DNA of 64,000 nt from Rhizobium sp. Root1212 (GCF_001424985.1 NZ_LMDA01000003.1:1-64000), one strand, 5' to 3'; counted from the stretch's first letter, positions 48,859 to 58,527 are shown. Numbers and translations are program-made. The notes: generated by a model from the sequence alone, not told the origin.

Positions 48859-50310
48859 TCAGCCGAGCTGGCTGCCGACGAAATCCTTGACGATACGGAC
48901 GATGCCGCGGCCGAGCAGGTCGTCGAGGGCGTCGCAGAGCTGGTCGACGTGCTGGCGCTCGCAGATGAGCGGCGGCAGCAGGCGGATGACGTTGCGATTA
49001 TACTCCGTGAACGCCACCAGCGTATCGTAGTCGCGCAGCAGAAGCGCGCCGATGAAGCCTGAGAGCGAGCCCTTCAGCTTGTCGTCCAGCACAGCCACCA
49101 CCGGCCGCAGCACGAACGGCAGCGTCTGGCTGAAATCCTGGAACTCCAGCCCGACCATCAGGCCCTGCCCGCGAACATCCTTGATGATCTTCGGATACTT
49201 GTCCTTGAGTGCGGTCAGGCGCTCCAGCAGGTACTCGCCCTGCACGGCGGCGTTCTCGATCAGGTCTTCGTCGTAGAGAACGTTCAGCGTTTCTATCGCC
49301 GTGATGCAGGCCTCGCCGATGCCGCCGAAGGTGGCGTGGGCGTGGATCATCGCGGTCTTCGGCGTGCCATAGGCCTTCATGTAGATGTCGCGGCGGGCGA
49401 TCATTGCGGCCATGGCGGTCTTACCGCCACCGAGCGACTTGGCGACCGCCGTGATATCCGGCACCACATTGGCATATTCGAAAGCGAAGAATCGGCCGGA
49501 GCGACCGACGCCGCACTGCACCTCGTCGGCCAGCCAGATCACGCCATGCTTGTCGCAGAGCGCGCGCACCTCTCGCCAGAACTCCGGCGGTGCGATATTG
49601 ATGCCGCCGCCGCCCTGGATGGTTTCCAGCACGAGAACGCCGATGGTCGGATCGCTCTCGAAGGCGCGGCGGATCGCGTCGATATCGCCGAACGGTACCT
49701 TGACGTTGTTGTCGAGCAGCTTGAATTCGCCGCGATAGAGCGGGCCGTCGGTGATCGACAGCACGCCGCGCGTCTTGCCGTGGAACGAATTTTCCGCATA
49801 GACCATGCGCGGCCGTTTCGGGCCGGCAACGCGCTCGGCGAGCTTGATGGCGGCTTCCATGGCCTCCGAACCGGAGGAGCCGAGGAACACCATGTCGAGG
49901 TCACCCGGCGCGATCTCTGCGAGGTTCTTGGCCAGCGCCGCCGCGTATTGCGACATGAAGGCGATGGCGATCTCGTGGCGGTTCTCATCCTGGAACTGCT
50001 TGCGGGCAGCAATCAGGCGCGGATGGTTGTGGCCGAGCGCCAGCGAACCGAAGCCGCCGAAGAAGTCGAGGATCTTTCGACCGTTCTGGTCGATGTAATA
50101 CATGCCCTCGGCGGTCTCGACCTTGATCTTGTTGAAACCGAGCAGCTTCATGAAGTGAAGCTGGCCGGGGTTCAGGTGATCCTTGAACAGCGTCGTCATG
50201 TCGGCGACGTTCATGGCTTTCGCCTGTTCGACCGTCATGAGGTTGGGCTTCTTGATGCCGCCATCGAGGGCGGGAGCGTCGATGGTGACGCGGGCTGGCT
50301 TATCGAGCAT
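48859..50310 (-). CDS. Class III PLP-dependent aminotransferase
   Basis: 483 residues from ATG 50310, with GAAGGAGGGG before it. Class III features: GSSGSEAMEAAIKLA, LADEVQCGVGRSG and the PLP lysine in AVAKSLGGGKTAMAAM. The gene follows the SDR gene at eleven bases and ends the cluster with the phosphoribosyl-polyprenol synthase-like protein and the DprE1-like oxidase. The context favours amination of a keto-sugar or other lipid head group. Ordinary omega-amino acid metabolism remains possible. Confidence 0.85.
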   Translation of the reverse strand: MLDKPARVTIDAPALDGGIKKPNLMTVEQAKAMNVADMTTLFKDHLNPGQLHFMKLLGFNKIKVETAEGMYYIDQNGRKILDFFGGFGSLALGHNHPRLIAARKQFQDENRHEIAIAFMSQYAAALAKNLAEIAPGDLDMVFLGSSGSEAMEAAIKLAERVAGPKRPRMVYAENSFHGKTRGVLSITDGPLYRGEFKLLDNNVKVPFGDIDAIRRAFESDPTIGVLVLETIQGGGGINIAPPEFWREVRALCDKHGVIWLADEVQCGVGRSGRFFAFEYANVVPDITAVAKSLGGGKTAMAAMIARRDIYMKAYGTPKTAMIHAHATFGGIGEACITAIETLNVLYDEDLIENAAVQGEYLLERLTALKDKYPKIIKDVRGQGLMVGLEFQDFSQTLPFVLRPVVAVLDDKLKGSLSGFIGALLLRDYDTLVAFTEYNRNVIRLLPPLICERQHVDQLCDALDDLLGRGIVRIVKDFVGSQLG

Positions 50311-50321
50311 TGTCCCCTCCT

Positions 50322-51332
50322 TCATTCTGCCGGTACGGCAGACGGCGCGGCAGCAACATGGCCGGCCTTCTTGGCGCGATATTCGTCATAGGCGGCGATC
50401 AGCATGTCGCCATCCTTGTATTGTGCTTTCCAGCCGAGATCGCGTTTCAGCTTGCCGGTCTCGCGGACGCACATCTCATCGGCGATGAGGTACTGTTCCG
50501 GGTCCATGATCGGCAGGTTGATCGCATCGAAGGCAGCCAGCGTCGCCTTGACGGCAAAGCCAGGTGTCGGGATCAGGAAAGACTTCGAACCCGCATGGAC
50601 GATGAGATCACCCAAGAGCTTCCTCACCGACGGCGGATTGTCGGAGCCGAGATTGTAGGCCTCGTTCGGAACGCCTCCCCGCCAGGCGAGATAGGCCGCC
50701 TCGGCGCAATCGAAGACCGAGATGAACTGGTAGGGCGCCTTGCCCGAGCCGATCATCGGCACCGGCAGGTTGGCGTCGATCAGCTTGAACAGCTTTTCGA
50801 GAATGCCGAGGCGACCGGGGCCGATGATCAGGCGCGGACGGAAGATAGTGATCTTCATCCCCTGCTTGCGCCATTCGGCGGCAAGCTGCTCGGTCGCCCA
50901 TTTGGACTTGCCGTATTCGCCAAGGGGCTTGGCCGGATGGTCTTCCGTCTGCGGCGACTGGACCGTGTGGCCGTAGATCATGTCGGTGGTGAACTGCACG
51001 AGGCGGTTGGCACCCGAACGCGCCGTCGCCTTCATGATGTTCTCGGCACCGTAATAATTGACCGGCCAGAAGAATTCCCAGCGCTTGGAGCGGATCTGCA
51101 ACGGCGACAGCATCTTGGCCGCCATGTTGTAGACCATGTCATCCGGGCCGATCTCGACCTTCATGACGTCTTCTTCCTTGGTCACGTCGCAATGGACGAA
51201 ACGGGCGCGGGCGTAATGCGGCAGGTCGGACTTGGCGACATCGGCAACAAGAACCTCCTGGCCTTCCTGCACGAGTTTATGGGCGAGATGCCGGCCGACG
51301 AAACCGTCGCCGCCGAAAATGACATGCTTCAT
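50322..51332 (-). CDS. NAD-dependent epimerase/dehydratase (extended SDR)
   Basis: 336 residues. Rossmann motif VIFGGDGFVGRHLAHKL, active-site tyrosine and lysine in YGKSKWA, and FRPRLIIGPG. The family acts on nucleotide or lipid-linked sugars, or on sterol-like ring ketones. It overlaps the short transporter gene by four bases. Together with the oxidase upstream, it could complete a 2'-epimerisation (oxidation then reduction), the job of DprE2 in mycobacteria, although that enzyme is a classical, shorter SDR. Confidence 0.85.
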   Translation of the reverse strand: MKHVIFGGDGFVGRHLAHKLVQEGQEVLVADVAKSDLPHYARARFVHCDVTKEEDVMKVEIGPDDMVYNMAAKMLSPLQIRSKRWEFFWPVNYYGAENIMKATARSGANRLVQFTTDMIYGHTVQSPQTEDHPAKPLGEYGKSKWATEQLAAEWRKQGMKITIFRPRLIIGPGRLGILEKLFKLIDANLPVPMIGSGKAPYQFISVFDCAEAAYLAWRGGVPNEAYNLGSDNPPSVRKLLGDLIVHAGSKSFLIPTPGFAVKATLAAFDAINLPIMDPEQYLIADEMCVRETGKLKRDLGWKAQYKDGDMLIAAYDEYRAKKAGHVAAAPSAVPAE

Positions 51333-51754
51333 GATGCACTCCCGATTTTTGCAGTTGCGCCCTCGGCGACATCGTCATGGGACGACATGCCGGATTGGGC
51401 GATAAGAACCGTGCCCACGCAGATGAAGGCGATACCGGCGATGCGCCACGCATTCAGGTCTTCGTGGAAGATGAAATAGGCAAACAGAGCGACCGCCACA
51501 TAGGCGAGGCTCAGGAAAGGATAGGCGAAGGAGAGTTCCACCTTCGACAGGACGAAAAGATGCGAGGCCATGGAGATGACGAAGGTCGCAAGACCAGCGA
51601 AAACCCATGGATTGAAGACGATCTGGAAAATGCGCGCGATCGCCGTATCGGCGGTGAAGCTCAGCGGGCCGAGCGATAGCATGCCCTGTTTCAGCATCAG
51701 CTGCGCGGCAGCATTGGTCAGCACCGTGAAGAGGATGAAAACAATATATTTCAC
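51329..51754 (-). CDS. Short EamA/SMR-type membrane transporter
   Basis: 141 residues with four hydrophobic helices (VFILFTVLTNAAAQLMLKQG first; AWRIAGIAFICVGTVLIA last). The length and pattern resemble the ArnE/ArnF half-flippases and other four-helix drug/metabolite transporters. In this cluster it probably flips a polyprenyl-phosphate sugar across the inner membrane, a role inferred from neighbours. It overlaps the SDR gene by ATGA, and an AT-rich 94-base gap follows the oxidase gene. Confidence 0.85.
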   Translation of the reverse strand: MKYIVFILFTVLTNAAAQLMLKQGMLSLGPLSFTADTAIARIFQIVFNPWVFAGLATFVISMASHLFVLSKVELSFAYPFLSLAYVAVALFAYFIFHEDLNAWRIAGIAFICVGTVLIAQSGMSSHDDVAEGATAKIGSAS

Positions 51755-51848
51755 GTTTTTACTCCCTGTTCCCGCAAACTTGTCTACATCAGAGAGAAGT
51801 ATATTCGGTTTAAGTCGTGTGTTTATTTGACTAAAATTTTATGCATTC

Positions 51849-53174
51849 TCACTTTGGCAAAGCCAAAGCCGTCCGTTTCCAGAAATTCGAGACCATGGCG
51901 GGGTCGCGCAAAGCCTCCAGTTTTTTCCACTCGGGGAACGACGCAGCAAAGGTTTGAGCGCTCATGCGCGCATCCTTGTAGGGATTGATGGCGCCGCCGG
52001 CCGCAAGCACGATCGCATCCAGCGCATCGAGCAGCTTAAGGGTTCGTTCACCCTGATTGGCGAAATCCAAAGTCAGGGTAAAACCGGGCCGGGCGAAGGA
52101 CAGAATGCCCCTTTGCGGCCGGTCTCCGAATTTTTTCAGCACGGTCAGGAACGAGGCATGGCCGGCCTTGCGCGCGGTCTCCATCAACCGTGCCGTGATG
52201 TCCGGCGCGTTTTCGGCTGGAAAGACGCTCTGGTGCTGATAGAGCCCTTTCGGGCCATACAGCCTGTTCCAGTTGGAAATCGCATCAAGCGGATAGAAAT
52301 AGCCCGGCCATTTGACCGTCGAGACCACCTCGCCCGGCTTTTCCTTGCGATAGTAAAGTTCGTTGAAGCCCTTGAGCGTCAGCCGGTTCAGGAGGTTGAA
52401 CGGCGGCGAGAAGGGAACGCCGAGCTTCAGCCCCTTCGGCATATCAGGGAATTCGCAGGACGCGTCGGCATGGTCGCCGGCAAGCAGCACCCCTCGCCCG
52501 GTCGCTCTACCGGTCGCGAGCTGGTCGATCCAGGCGACGGAATATTCGTGCTCGCTGTCGATCCGGTCGACCATGGCGAAATAGTTGTCGAGGCTGTCGA
52601 AGCGGATCGCGTGCTGCTGGATGTGGGCTGATGGGACCTTCATCAGTTGCAGGTCGACGGAGAGAATCAGCCCCGTCAGCCCCATGCCGCCGATGGTCGC
52701 GAAGAAAAGCTCGGCATTTTCCTGCGGCGAGCAGGTCAGCAGATCGCCATCGGAGCGCAGCAACGTCAAACCGAGGACATGGTGGCCGAAGGTGCCACGG
52801 GCATGGTGGTTCTTGCCGTGCACATCGTTGGCAACGGCACCGCCGACGGTGACGAAAGCCGTGCCCGGCGTCACCGGCAGGAAGAAATGGTGGGGGATCG
52901 CCCGCTCCAGCACCTGCCGCAGGGTCACGCCCGGATCGCAGGAGAGGATGCCGGTGCCGGGATCGAAGCCATTGATGCGGCTGCGGGTGCTGTTGTCGAT
53001 CAACGCGCCCGTATCGTTGTGGCAGCTGTCGCCATAGGAGCGGCCGTTGCCGAACGGCAGGAATGCGCCGGGGGCGGCCTCGCGCTCCTTCTCCTCAAAG
53101 GCATGGACGCTGATGGCGCGGCGAACGCGGCGGTCGAGCCGGCCCCAGCTCTGATAATCCGATGTCGTCATCAC
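51849..53174 (-). CDS. FAD-dependent oxidase, DprE1-like (decaprenylphosphoryl-ribose 2'-oxidase type)
   Basis: 441 residues of the VAO/PCMH FAD family. FGNGRSYGDSC, then PGTAFVTVGGAVANDVHGKNHH and GTFGHHVLGL form the FAD site. YFYPLDAISNWNRLYGPKG and QHQSVFP match the C-terminal part of DprE1-like proteins. DprE1 oxidises decaprenyl-phospho-ribose at C2' on the way to arabinose. It overlaps the synthase gene upstream by four bases, which strongly supports a shared lipid-linked pentose substrate. Confidence 0.87.
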   Translation of the reverse strand: MMTTSDYQSWGRLDRRVRRAISVHAFEEKEREAAPGAFLPFGNGRSYGDSCHNDTGALIDNSTRSRINGFDPGTGILSCDPGVTLRQVLERAIPHHFFLPVTPGTAFVTVGGAVANDVHGKNHHARGTFGHHVLGLTLLRSDGDLLTCSPQENAELFFATIGGMGLTGLILSVDLQLMKVPSAHIQQHAIRFDSLDNYFAMVDRIDSEHEYSVAWIDQLATGRATGRGVLLAGDHADASCEFPDMPKGLKLGVPFSPPFNLLNRLTLKGFNELYYRKEKPGEVVSTVKWPGYFYPLDAISNWNRLYGPKGLYQHQSVFPAENAPDITARLMETARKAGHASFLTVLKKFGDRPQRGILSFARPGFTLTLDFANQGERTLKLLDALDAIVLAAGGAINPYKDARMSAQTFAASFPEWKKLEALRDPAMVSNFWKRTALALPK

Positions 53175-54610
53175 GTTCCCAATGCGCCGAAGAGCACGAG
53201 GCCGGCGCCGATCGCCATGGTCACGAGACTGCGCCAGTCGCGCATGATGAACACGACCGGATCTTCATGCAGCATACCACGACGGGCCAGCATCCAGATG
53301 CGCAGCTGCATATAGAGGATCAGCGGGCAGAGCGGCCACAGCGCCCACGGCACCGTGTACATCTCCATCATCTCCTTGCTGTGGATGTAGAGCGCAAGAA
53401 CCAGCGCTGCGGTGAAGGCGGAGGCGACACCCGCCTGCCCCACCATCTCGTAATCGTCGGCGATATAACCGCGACCGGGCACCTGCTCTCCTTCGCTACC
53501 GTTATACTCGTGCAGCTCCACATAGCGCTTCACCAGGGCGAGGCTGAGGAAGAAGAAGATCGAGAAGGACAGGAGCCAGACGGACAGGTCCGTGGTCGTC
53601 GCGGCAGCACCGGCGACGATGCGCACGGTGTAAAGGCCGGCCAGCGCAAACACATCTACCAGCAGCTTACGCTTCAGAAAGAAAGTGTAGGCCGTGGTGG
53701 TGAAGGCATAGAAGGCCAGCACGAAGGCGAAATCCATCGGCAGGAGCAGCGTCAACGCCAGCGAGGCGACGATGAGACAGGCAGCAATCGCCAGGCCCAT
53801 CGGGACCGTCATGGCGCCGCTTGCCAGCGGCCGGTGGCGCTTCTTCGGGTGGCGGCGATCACTGGCGAGGTCCGAGAGATCGTTGATCACATAGACGGCC
53901 GAAGCGAGAAAACTGAAGGCGAAGAAGGCGTAAATGGAATTGATGACCGCCGTGACGTTCAGGATCTCATGGTTGAGAACGCAGGGCACGCCGATCAGCA
54001 CATTCTTCGCCCATTGATGGACGCGGATGGATTTGAGCGGCGTCAGCACGCTGACCTTCCCGGTATCGAGCTTTTCGGCATCGTGGCTGCGGCGCCATTT
54101 TTCCGCTGCCGCGTCGGGCGCGACGACGATCGCCTTGCGCGCGGCGTCGAACACCGGCACGTCGTCGCGGCTGTTGCCCATATAATCGAAACCACCCTCG
54201 CCGAAGCGCTCGATCAGCGCTTCGCGCTTGCGGCGGCTGGTGAGATTGACCTCGGTGGAACTATGCAACACGGAGGAAAAGACGCCCGTATGTTCGGCGA
54301 CCCCGACGGCCACGCTTTCGGCAGCGCCGGTGACCAGGATGACCTGCCGGCCCATTTCACGCTCGCGCGCCAGCCGCTTCAGCACCGCATCCCGATAGGG
54401 CCAGTCCGCCGCTGTGCGGCCGGAGCGGGCCGCGACCTCGTGCTTCAGCCGCGCCTTGCCCTTCATCGCCCAATAAATCATGGCGAAAATCATGAAGGGA
54501 TTGCGAAATAGAACGATCGCAACGCCTTCCCACAGCGTATCGGCGGCAAGCAGCGTGCCGTCGAGATCGACGCAAAGCGGAATATTGCTGATATCGGTGC
54601 GAGCATCCAT
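53171..54610 (-). CDS. HAD-UbiA fusion, phosphoribosyl-polyprenol (DPPR) synthase-like
   Basis: 479 residues. The N-terminal 190 residues are a HAD phosphatase domain (VDLDGTLLAADTLWEG, GNSRDDVPVF). The rest is a UbiA membrane prenyltransferase with eight or so helices, motifs NDLSDLASDRRHPKKRHRPL and the second aspartate motif LVDVFALAGLYTVRIVAGA. In mycobacteria, the UbiA Rv3806c adds phosphoribosyl to decaprenyl phosphate, and a separate phosphatase removes the 5-phosphate; here both activities are in one chain. Azorhizobium NoeC for Nod-factor arabinosylation belongs to this group. It is the first gene of the cluster. Confidence 0.87.
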   Translation of the reverse strand: MDARTDISNIPLCVDLDGTLLAADTLWEGVAIVLFRNPFMIFAMIYWAMKGKARLKHEVAARSGRTAADWPYRDAVLKRLAREREMGRQVILVTGAAESVAVGVAEHTGVFSSVLHSSTEVNLTSRRKREALIERFGEGGFDYMGNSRDDVPVFDAARKAIVVAPDAAAEKWRRSHDAEKLDTGKVSVLTPLKSIRVHQWAKNVLIGVPCVLNHEILNVTAVINSIYAFFAFSFLASAVYVINDLSDLASDRRHPKKRHRPLASGAMTVPMGLAIAACLIVASLALTLLLPMDFAFVLAFYAFTTTAYTFFLKRKLLVDVFALAGLYTVRIVAGAAATTTDLSVWLLSFSIFFFLSLALVKRYVELHEYNGSEGEQVPGRGYIADDYEMVGQAGVASAFTAALVLALYIHSKEMMEMYTVPWALWPLCPLILYMQLRIWMLARRGMLHEDPVVFIMRDWRSLVTMAIGAGLVLFGALGT

Positions 54611-54739
54611 GTGACAACAACCCCAAGAATAACGCTCGGGACGTTCCCACAGGTGGCTTTCGGAAAAGCAAACAACCGGGAGGCGGCGGTCTCAAAATTG
54701 CCGGAGTGGTTAACGATATCCGGCAAAAACCATTCTATT

Positions 54740-55615
54740 TCAACGCACTCCGATCCAGTTCAAAACCTCCCGCCAGTCGACCATGCGAATGGGCGTGCCA
54801 TGGGAGCCGGTGTTGAACAGCACCATGCGGGTCGGATAGTCCTTCTTCTTCAGCGACCGGTAGAAATCCACCTGCACCTGGTAGGGATAGACCGTATCGT
54901 CCGTGCCATGGCCGAAATACACCGGCAGCTTCACCTTGAAGGCGGGGCTGGAAGTGAAGCTGCTGTCCGTGGGACCACCGAGGATCACCATGCCGTTCAG
55001 CACGTTGACGGCCTTTTCATCGTGGCTGATGCCCCAGCAGAGGAAACTACCCATCGAGGCGCAGGCGAGCACGATCGGCTTTCCCGGCGAGCGCTGGCTG
55101 GCATAGGCGATCAACCCGGCAATATCGGCCGTGCCGGCATCATCGAAGGTGCGGATGCTCGGCGCGTAATAGACCCCGCCGTTCGCGACCGCGAGGTTCT
55201 TCAGCCGGTTGAAGTTTCCGCCGAAATTATAGTCATTCATGCCGAGCCGTCGGTCGCCGCCGCGTCCATGTACAAAGATGACGGTGAACGCCGCGCCGGC
55301 CGGATTACCGACCCGCCCGACATCGAGCGTGCGACCGCCGAGATCGATCGTCTCGTTCGCCTGCACGCGCTTCGTGCCCAGCGAGACATAGGTATTGCGA
55401 ACCCGGCGTTCGGGCTCGACGTCGCGCTGGTGGATATCGCGCATCTTGTCGTAATCGATAATGCGGAAATCGCCGTCGTCGCCGCTGTCGAGCACCTTGC
55501 CATAGGAAAACAGCTCATCCTTGAACGGCCCGATACCCTCGGCCCGCGCCGGCGAAACCGCCGACGAAAGCGCCAGAAACGCGGCGAAAGCGAAATGAAC
55601 TGTGGACAGGGCCAT
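54740..55615 (-). CDS. Exported alpha/beta hydrolase
   Basis: 291 residues from ATG 55615, preceded by AGAGGAAC. The signal peptide is AFAAFLALSSAVSPARA. Visible are the oxyanion strand TVIFVHGRGGDRR, the nucleophile serine in ACASMGSF, Asp in GHGTDDTVYPYQ and His in TGSHGTP, the full triad of an esterase-type fold. It is likely periplasmic; the substrate is unknown. It is divergent from parE and lies 129 bases below the HAD-UbiA gene, which it may follow or ignore. Confidence 0.85.
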   Translation of the reverse strand: MALSTVHFAFAAFLALSSAVSPARAEGIGPFKDELFSYGKVLDSGDDGDFRIIDYDKMRDIHQRDVEPERRVRNTYVSLGTKRVQANETIDLGGRTLDVGRVGNPAGAAFTVIFVHGRGGDRRLGMNDYNFGGNFNRLKNLAVANGGVYYAPSIRTFDDAGTADIAGLIAYASQRSPGKPIVLACASMGSFLCWGISHDEKAVNVLNGMVILGGPTDSSFTSSPAFKVKLPVYFGHGTDDTVYPYQVQVDFYRSLKKKDYPTRMVLFNTGSHGTPIRMVDWREVLNWIGVR

Positions 55616-55796
55616 GGGGAATGTTCCTCTTTTGATCCAAGCCTTGCCATTAGCGCTTTCGAAACGCAACACTTGGGGGTATTGAAGGCCTGCTTCGGCA
55701 CGACACCCGCGGGTATTCTGGCGCGGGCCGCCCCCGCGCCTTGAACGCGAAAGCCGAATGCCGGCATACCAGACTGGAAAGATTCTCGAACGCTCC

Positions 55797-57869
55797 ATGA
55801 ACGATAGCAACGACCTTTTCTCCGCCACGCCCGCCCCGACCGTTTCCGCCCCTCAGCCGAAGCCGGAGGCACCTTCGCGCCCTGTTGCAGCAGAAGCGCA
55901 GAGCGCCGCCCCTGCCCGGCAGCCCGCGCCGCTGAAAGCCGATACGGGCGACTACAATGCGTCTGCGATCGAGGTTCTGGAAGGGCTCGAACCGGTACGC
56001 CGCCGCCCCGGCATGTATATCGGCGGCACGGACGAAAAGGCGCTGCATCACCTCTTTGCCGAAGTCATCGACAACTCGATGGACGAAGCGGTGGCCGGCC
56101 ACGCCAATTTCATCGAGGTCAGCCTCGACACCGACGGCTGCCTGACCGTCACCGACAACGGCCGCGGCATCCCGGTCGAAAACCATCCGAAATTTCCCGG
56201 CAAATCGACGCTCGAAGTCATCATGACCGTGCTGCATGCCGGCGGCAAATTCGACAGCAAGGTCTACGAGACCTCCGGCGGCCTTCATGGCGTCGGCGTG
56301 TCCGTCGTCAATGCGCTCTCCGATCTTCTCGAAGTCGAGGTCGCCCGCAATCGCAAGCTCTACCGCCAACGTTTTTCGCGTGGCATCCCACAGGGTGGGC
56401 TCGAAGAGCTAGGCGACGTGCAGAACCGGCGCGGTACCCGCACCCGCTTCCATCCTGACCCGGATATTTTCGGGCCGCATGCCAGGTTCGATCCGGCCCG
56501 TCTGTTCCGCATGGCGCGCTCCAAGGCCTATCTGTTCGGCGGCGTCGAAATCCGCTGGAACTGCGCGCCTTCGCTGGTCGAAGGCACGGACACGCCGGAA
56601 AAGGCCGTGTTCCACTTCCCCGGCGGCCTGAAGGACTATCTGCAGGCGACGATGGGCAAGGAGTTCACCGTCACCCGCGAGATTTTCGCCGGCAAGAGCG
56701 AGAAATCCGGCCATGGTTCGCTCGAATGGGCGGTCACCTGGTATGGCGGCGATTCCATTGTCCATTCCTATTGCAACACCATCCCCACCCCCGAGGGCGG
56801 CACCCATGAGGCCGGGCTGCGCATCGCGCTGACCAAGGGGCTGAAATCCTATGCCGAGCTGACGCAAAACAAACGTGCGGCGATCGTCACCACCGATGAC
56901 GTGATGATCTCGGCCGCCGGCATGCTCTCCGTCTTCATCCGCGAGCCGGAATTCGTCGGCCAGACGAAGGACAAGCTGGCGACCGTCGAGGCCCAGCGCA
57001 TCGTCGAAAACGCGCTTCGCGATCCCTTCGACCACTTCCTGGCCGACAACCCGCAGGAAGCGGCAAAACTTCTCGACTGGGTGATCGAGCGCGCCGAAGA
57101 GCGCGTGCGCCGCCGCAAGGAAAAGGAAGTGAGCCGCAAGACGGCCGTTCGCAAGCTGCGCCTGCCGGGCAAGCTCGCCGATTGCTCGCAGAATTCGGCC
57201 GAGGGTGCGGAACTCTTCATCGTCGAAGGGGATTCGGCCGGCGGCTCGGCCAAGCAGGCGCGCAACCGCGCCAATCAGGCGATCCTGCCGCTGCGCGGCA
57301 AGATCCTCAACGTCGCCAGCGCCGGCCGTGAAAAGCTCGGCGCCAACCAGCAGATATCGGATCTTACCCAGGCACTCGGCTGCGGCACGCGCAGCAAATA
57401 CCGTGACGAGGACCTGCGCTACGAGCGCGTCATCATCATGACCGATGCCGACGTCGACGGCGCCCATATCGCCTCGCTGCTGATCACCTTCTTCTATCAA
57501 GAAATGCCGGAGTTGATCCGCGGCGGTCACCTCTATCTCGCCGTGCCGCCACTTTACCGCATTTCCCAAGGGTCGAAGACGCTTTACGCCCGCGACGACG
57601 CGCACCGTGTCGAACTGATGGAGAAGGAATTCACCGGCCGCGGCAAGGTCGAGATCGGCCGCTTCAAGGGGCTGGGTGAGATGATGCCGGCGCAGCTCAA
57701 GGAAACCACCATGGACCCGTCGAAGCGCACCCTGCTGAAGGTCGCGATCGACGAGGTGGATTTCGAAGGCACCCGCGATGCGGTCGACAGCCTGATGGGC
57801 ACCAAGGCCGAGGCACGCTTCCGCTTCATTCAGGAGCGTGCGGCTTTTGCGGAGAACCTCGATATTTGA
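55797..57869 (+). CDS. parE: DNA topoisomerase IV subunit B
   Basis: 690 residues from ATG 55797. After a Pro/Ala-rich N-terminal 60 residues comes the GHKL ATPase (VEGLEPVRRRPGMYIGG-like VLEGLEPVRRRPGMYIG, DNGRGIPV, GLHGVGVSVVNAL), then the TOPRIM domain (EGDSAGGSAKQARNR, IMTDADVDGAHI). GyrB would be longer with an extra insert; PGMYIGGTDEKALHHL fits ParE. With ParC it unlinks daughter chromosomes. Confidence 0.97.
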   Translation: MNDSNDLFSATPAPTVSAPQPKPEAPSRPVAAEAQSAAPARQPAPLKADTGDYNASAIEVLEGLEPVRRRPGMYIGGTDEKALHHLFAEVIDNSMDEAVAGHANFIEVSLDTDGCLTVTDNGRGIPVENHPKFPGKSTLEVIMTVLHAGGKFDSKVYETSGGLHGVGVSVVNALSDLLEVEVARNRKLYRQRFSRGIPQGGLEELGDVQNRRGTRTRFHPDPDIFGPHARFDPARLFRMARSKAYLFGGVEIRWNCAPSLVEGTDTPEKAVFHFPGGLKDYLQATMGKEFTVTREIFAGKSEKSGHGSLEWAVTWYGGDSIVHSYCNTIPTPEGGTHEAGLRIALTKGLKSYAELTQNKRAAIVTTDDVMISAAGMLSVFIREPEFVGQTKDKLATVEAQRIVENALRDPFDHFLADNPQEAAKLLDWVIERAEERVRRRKEKEVSRKTAVRKLRLPGKLADCSQNSAEGAELFIVEGDSAGGSAKQARNRANQAILPLRGKILNVASAGREKLGANQQISDLTQALGCGTRSKYRDEDLRYERVIIMTDADVDGAHIASLLITFFYQEMPELIRGGHLYLAVPPLYRISQGSKTLYARDDAHRVELMEKEFTGRGKVEIGRFKGLGEMMPAQLKETTMDPSKRTLLKVAIDEVDFEGTRDAVDSLMGTKAEARFRFIQERAAFAENLDI

Positions 57870-57969
57870 GTGTTTTCCGCGACCGCTCGCATTTTTCTCA
57901 ATCGCGACAGCTGCTTAGCCAAAGCGCCTCAAATTCTGATTCACGCCGTTCATAAAGTGATTCACGTTT

Positions 57970-57996
57970 CGGGAAATGTGGTGAAACAATTTCCCG
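57970..57996. promoter_or_regulatory. 8-bp inverted repeat between parE and the small cysteine protein gene
   Basis: CGGGAAAT (57970-57977), eleven bases, ATTTCCCG (57989-57996). A direct repeat TGATTCACG lies just before it (two copies between 57940 and 57967). There is no T-run after the stem on the plus strand, so a regulator site is as likely as a weak parE terminator. Confidence 0.35.
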
Positions 57997-58080
57997 TTCG
58001 TCTGCAACAAAGCTGCCTTACTTTCGCAGGAAGCCATTCCTAAAAGTGCTTCCAGCGAAACGATTCCCTGAAGGTGCGCC

Positions 58081-58527
58081 ATGAAGACCGCCCTGATCAT
58101 CATGACAATTCTCGGCTGCGATGACAGCGTCAGCCAGTGCCACTATATCTCCACCGTTCCGGGAACCTGGGAGACCGTTGCCGTCTGCGATGCGGAATCG
58201 CAGAAGCAGTTGCCGAACTTCAGCAACGCCAATTATCCGGTCGTCGTCGCCATGTGCGAAAATTCGGATGAACAACTCGCCGATACGCCCAAGGCGCTCG
58301 AACAGGCTCCGCCGGCCAACACCGACACAGCCATTCCCGCCGCCCCAGCAACGAGCATCGAGCCGACCCCGGCTCAGCAGGCGGAGCAGAAGCCGACCAT
58401 GCCGAAACGGGCACTCGCCTTCCTCTCCGGCGCCCTGCCCGACACCACGAAGCTGCGCGATGTGGTGACGGCGCCGGTGCATTCGATCCAGAACGGTTAC
58501 TCCTGGGTCGCCCGACGCTTCGACTGA
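58081..58527 (+). CDS. Small conserved protein with four cysteines, unknown function
   Basis: 148 residues. The N-terminal 65 residues contain four cysteines (CDDSVSQCHYI, AVCDAES, VAMCENSD) in a compact pattern, followed by a Pro/Ala/Gln-rich linker (TPAQQAEQKP) and a C-terminal LRDVVTAPVHSIQNGYSWVARRF amphipathic stretch (in part). The N-terminus is only weakly hydrophobic, so export is doubtful. The cysteine pattern suggests disulfide bonds or metal binding. I recognise no family; similar genes occur in other rhizobia by impression only. Confidence 0.7.
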   Translation: MKTALIIMTILGCDDSVSQCHYISTVPGTWETVAVCDAESQKQLPNFSNANYPVVVAMCENSDEQLADTPKALEQAPPANTDTAIPAAPATSIEPTPAQQAEQKPTMPKRALAFLSGALPDTTKLRDVVTAPVHSIQNGYSWVARRFD

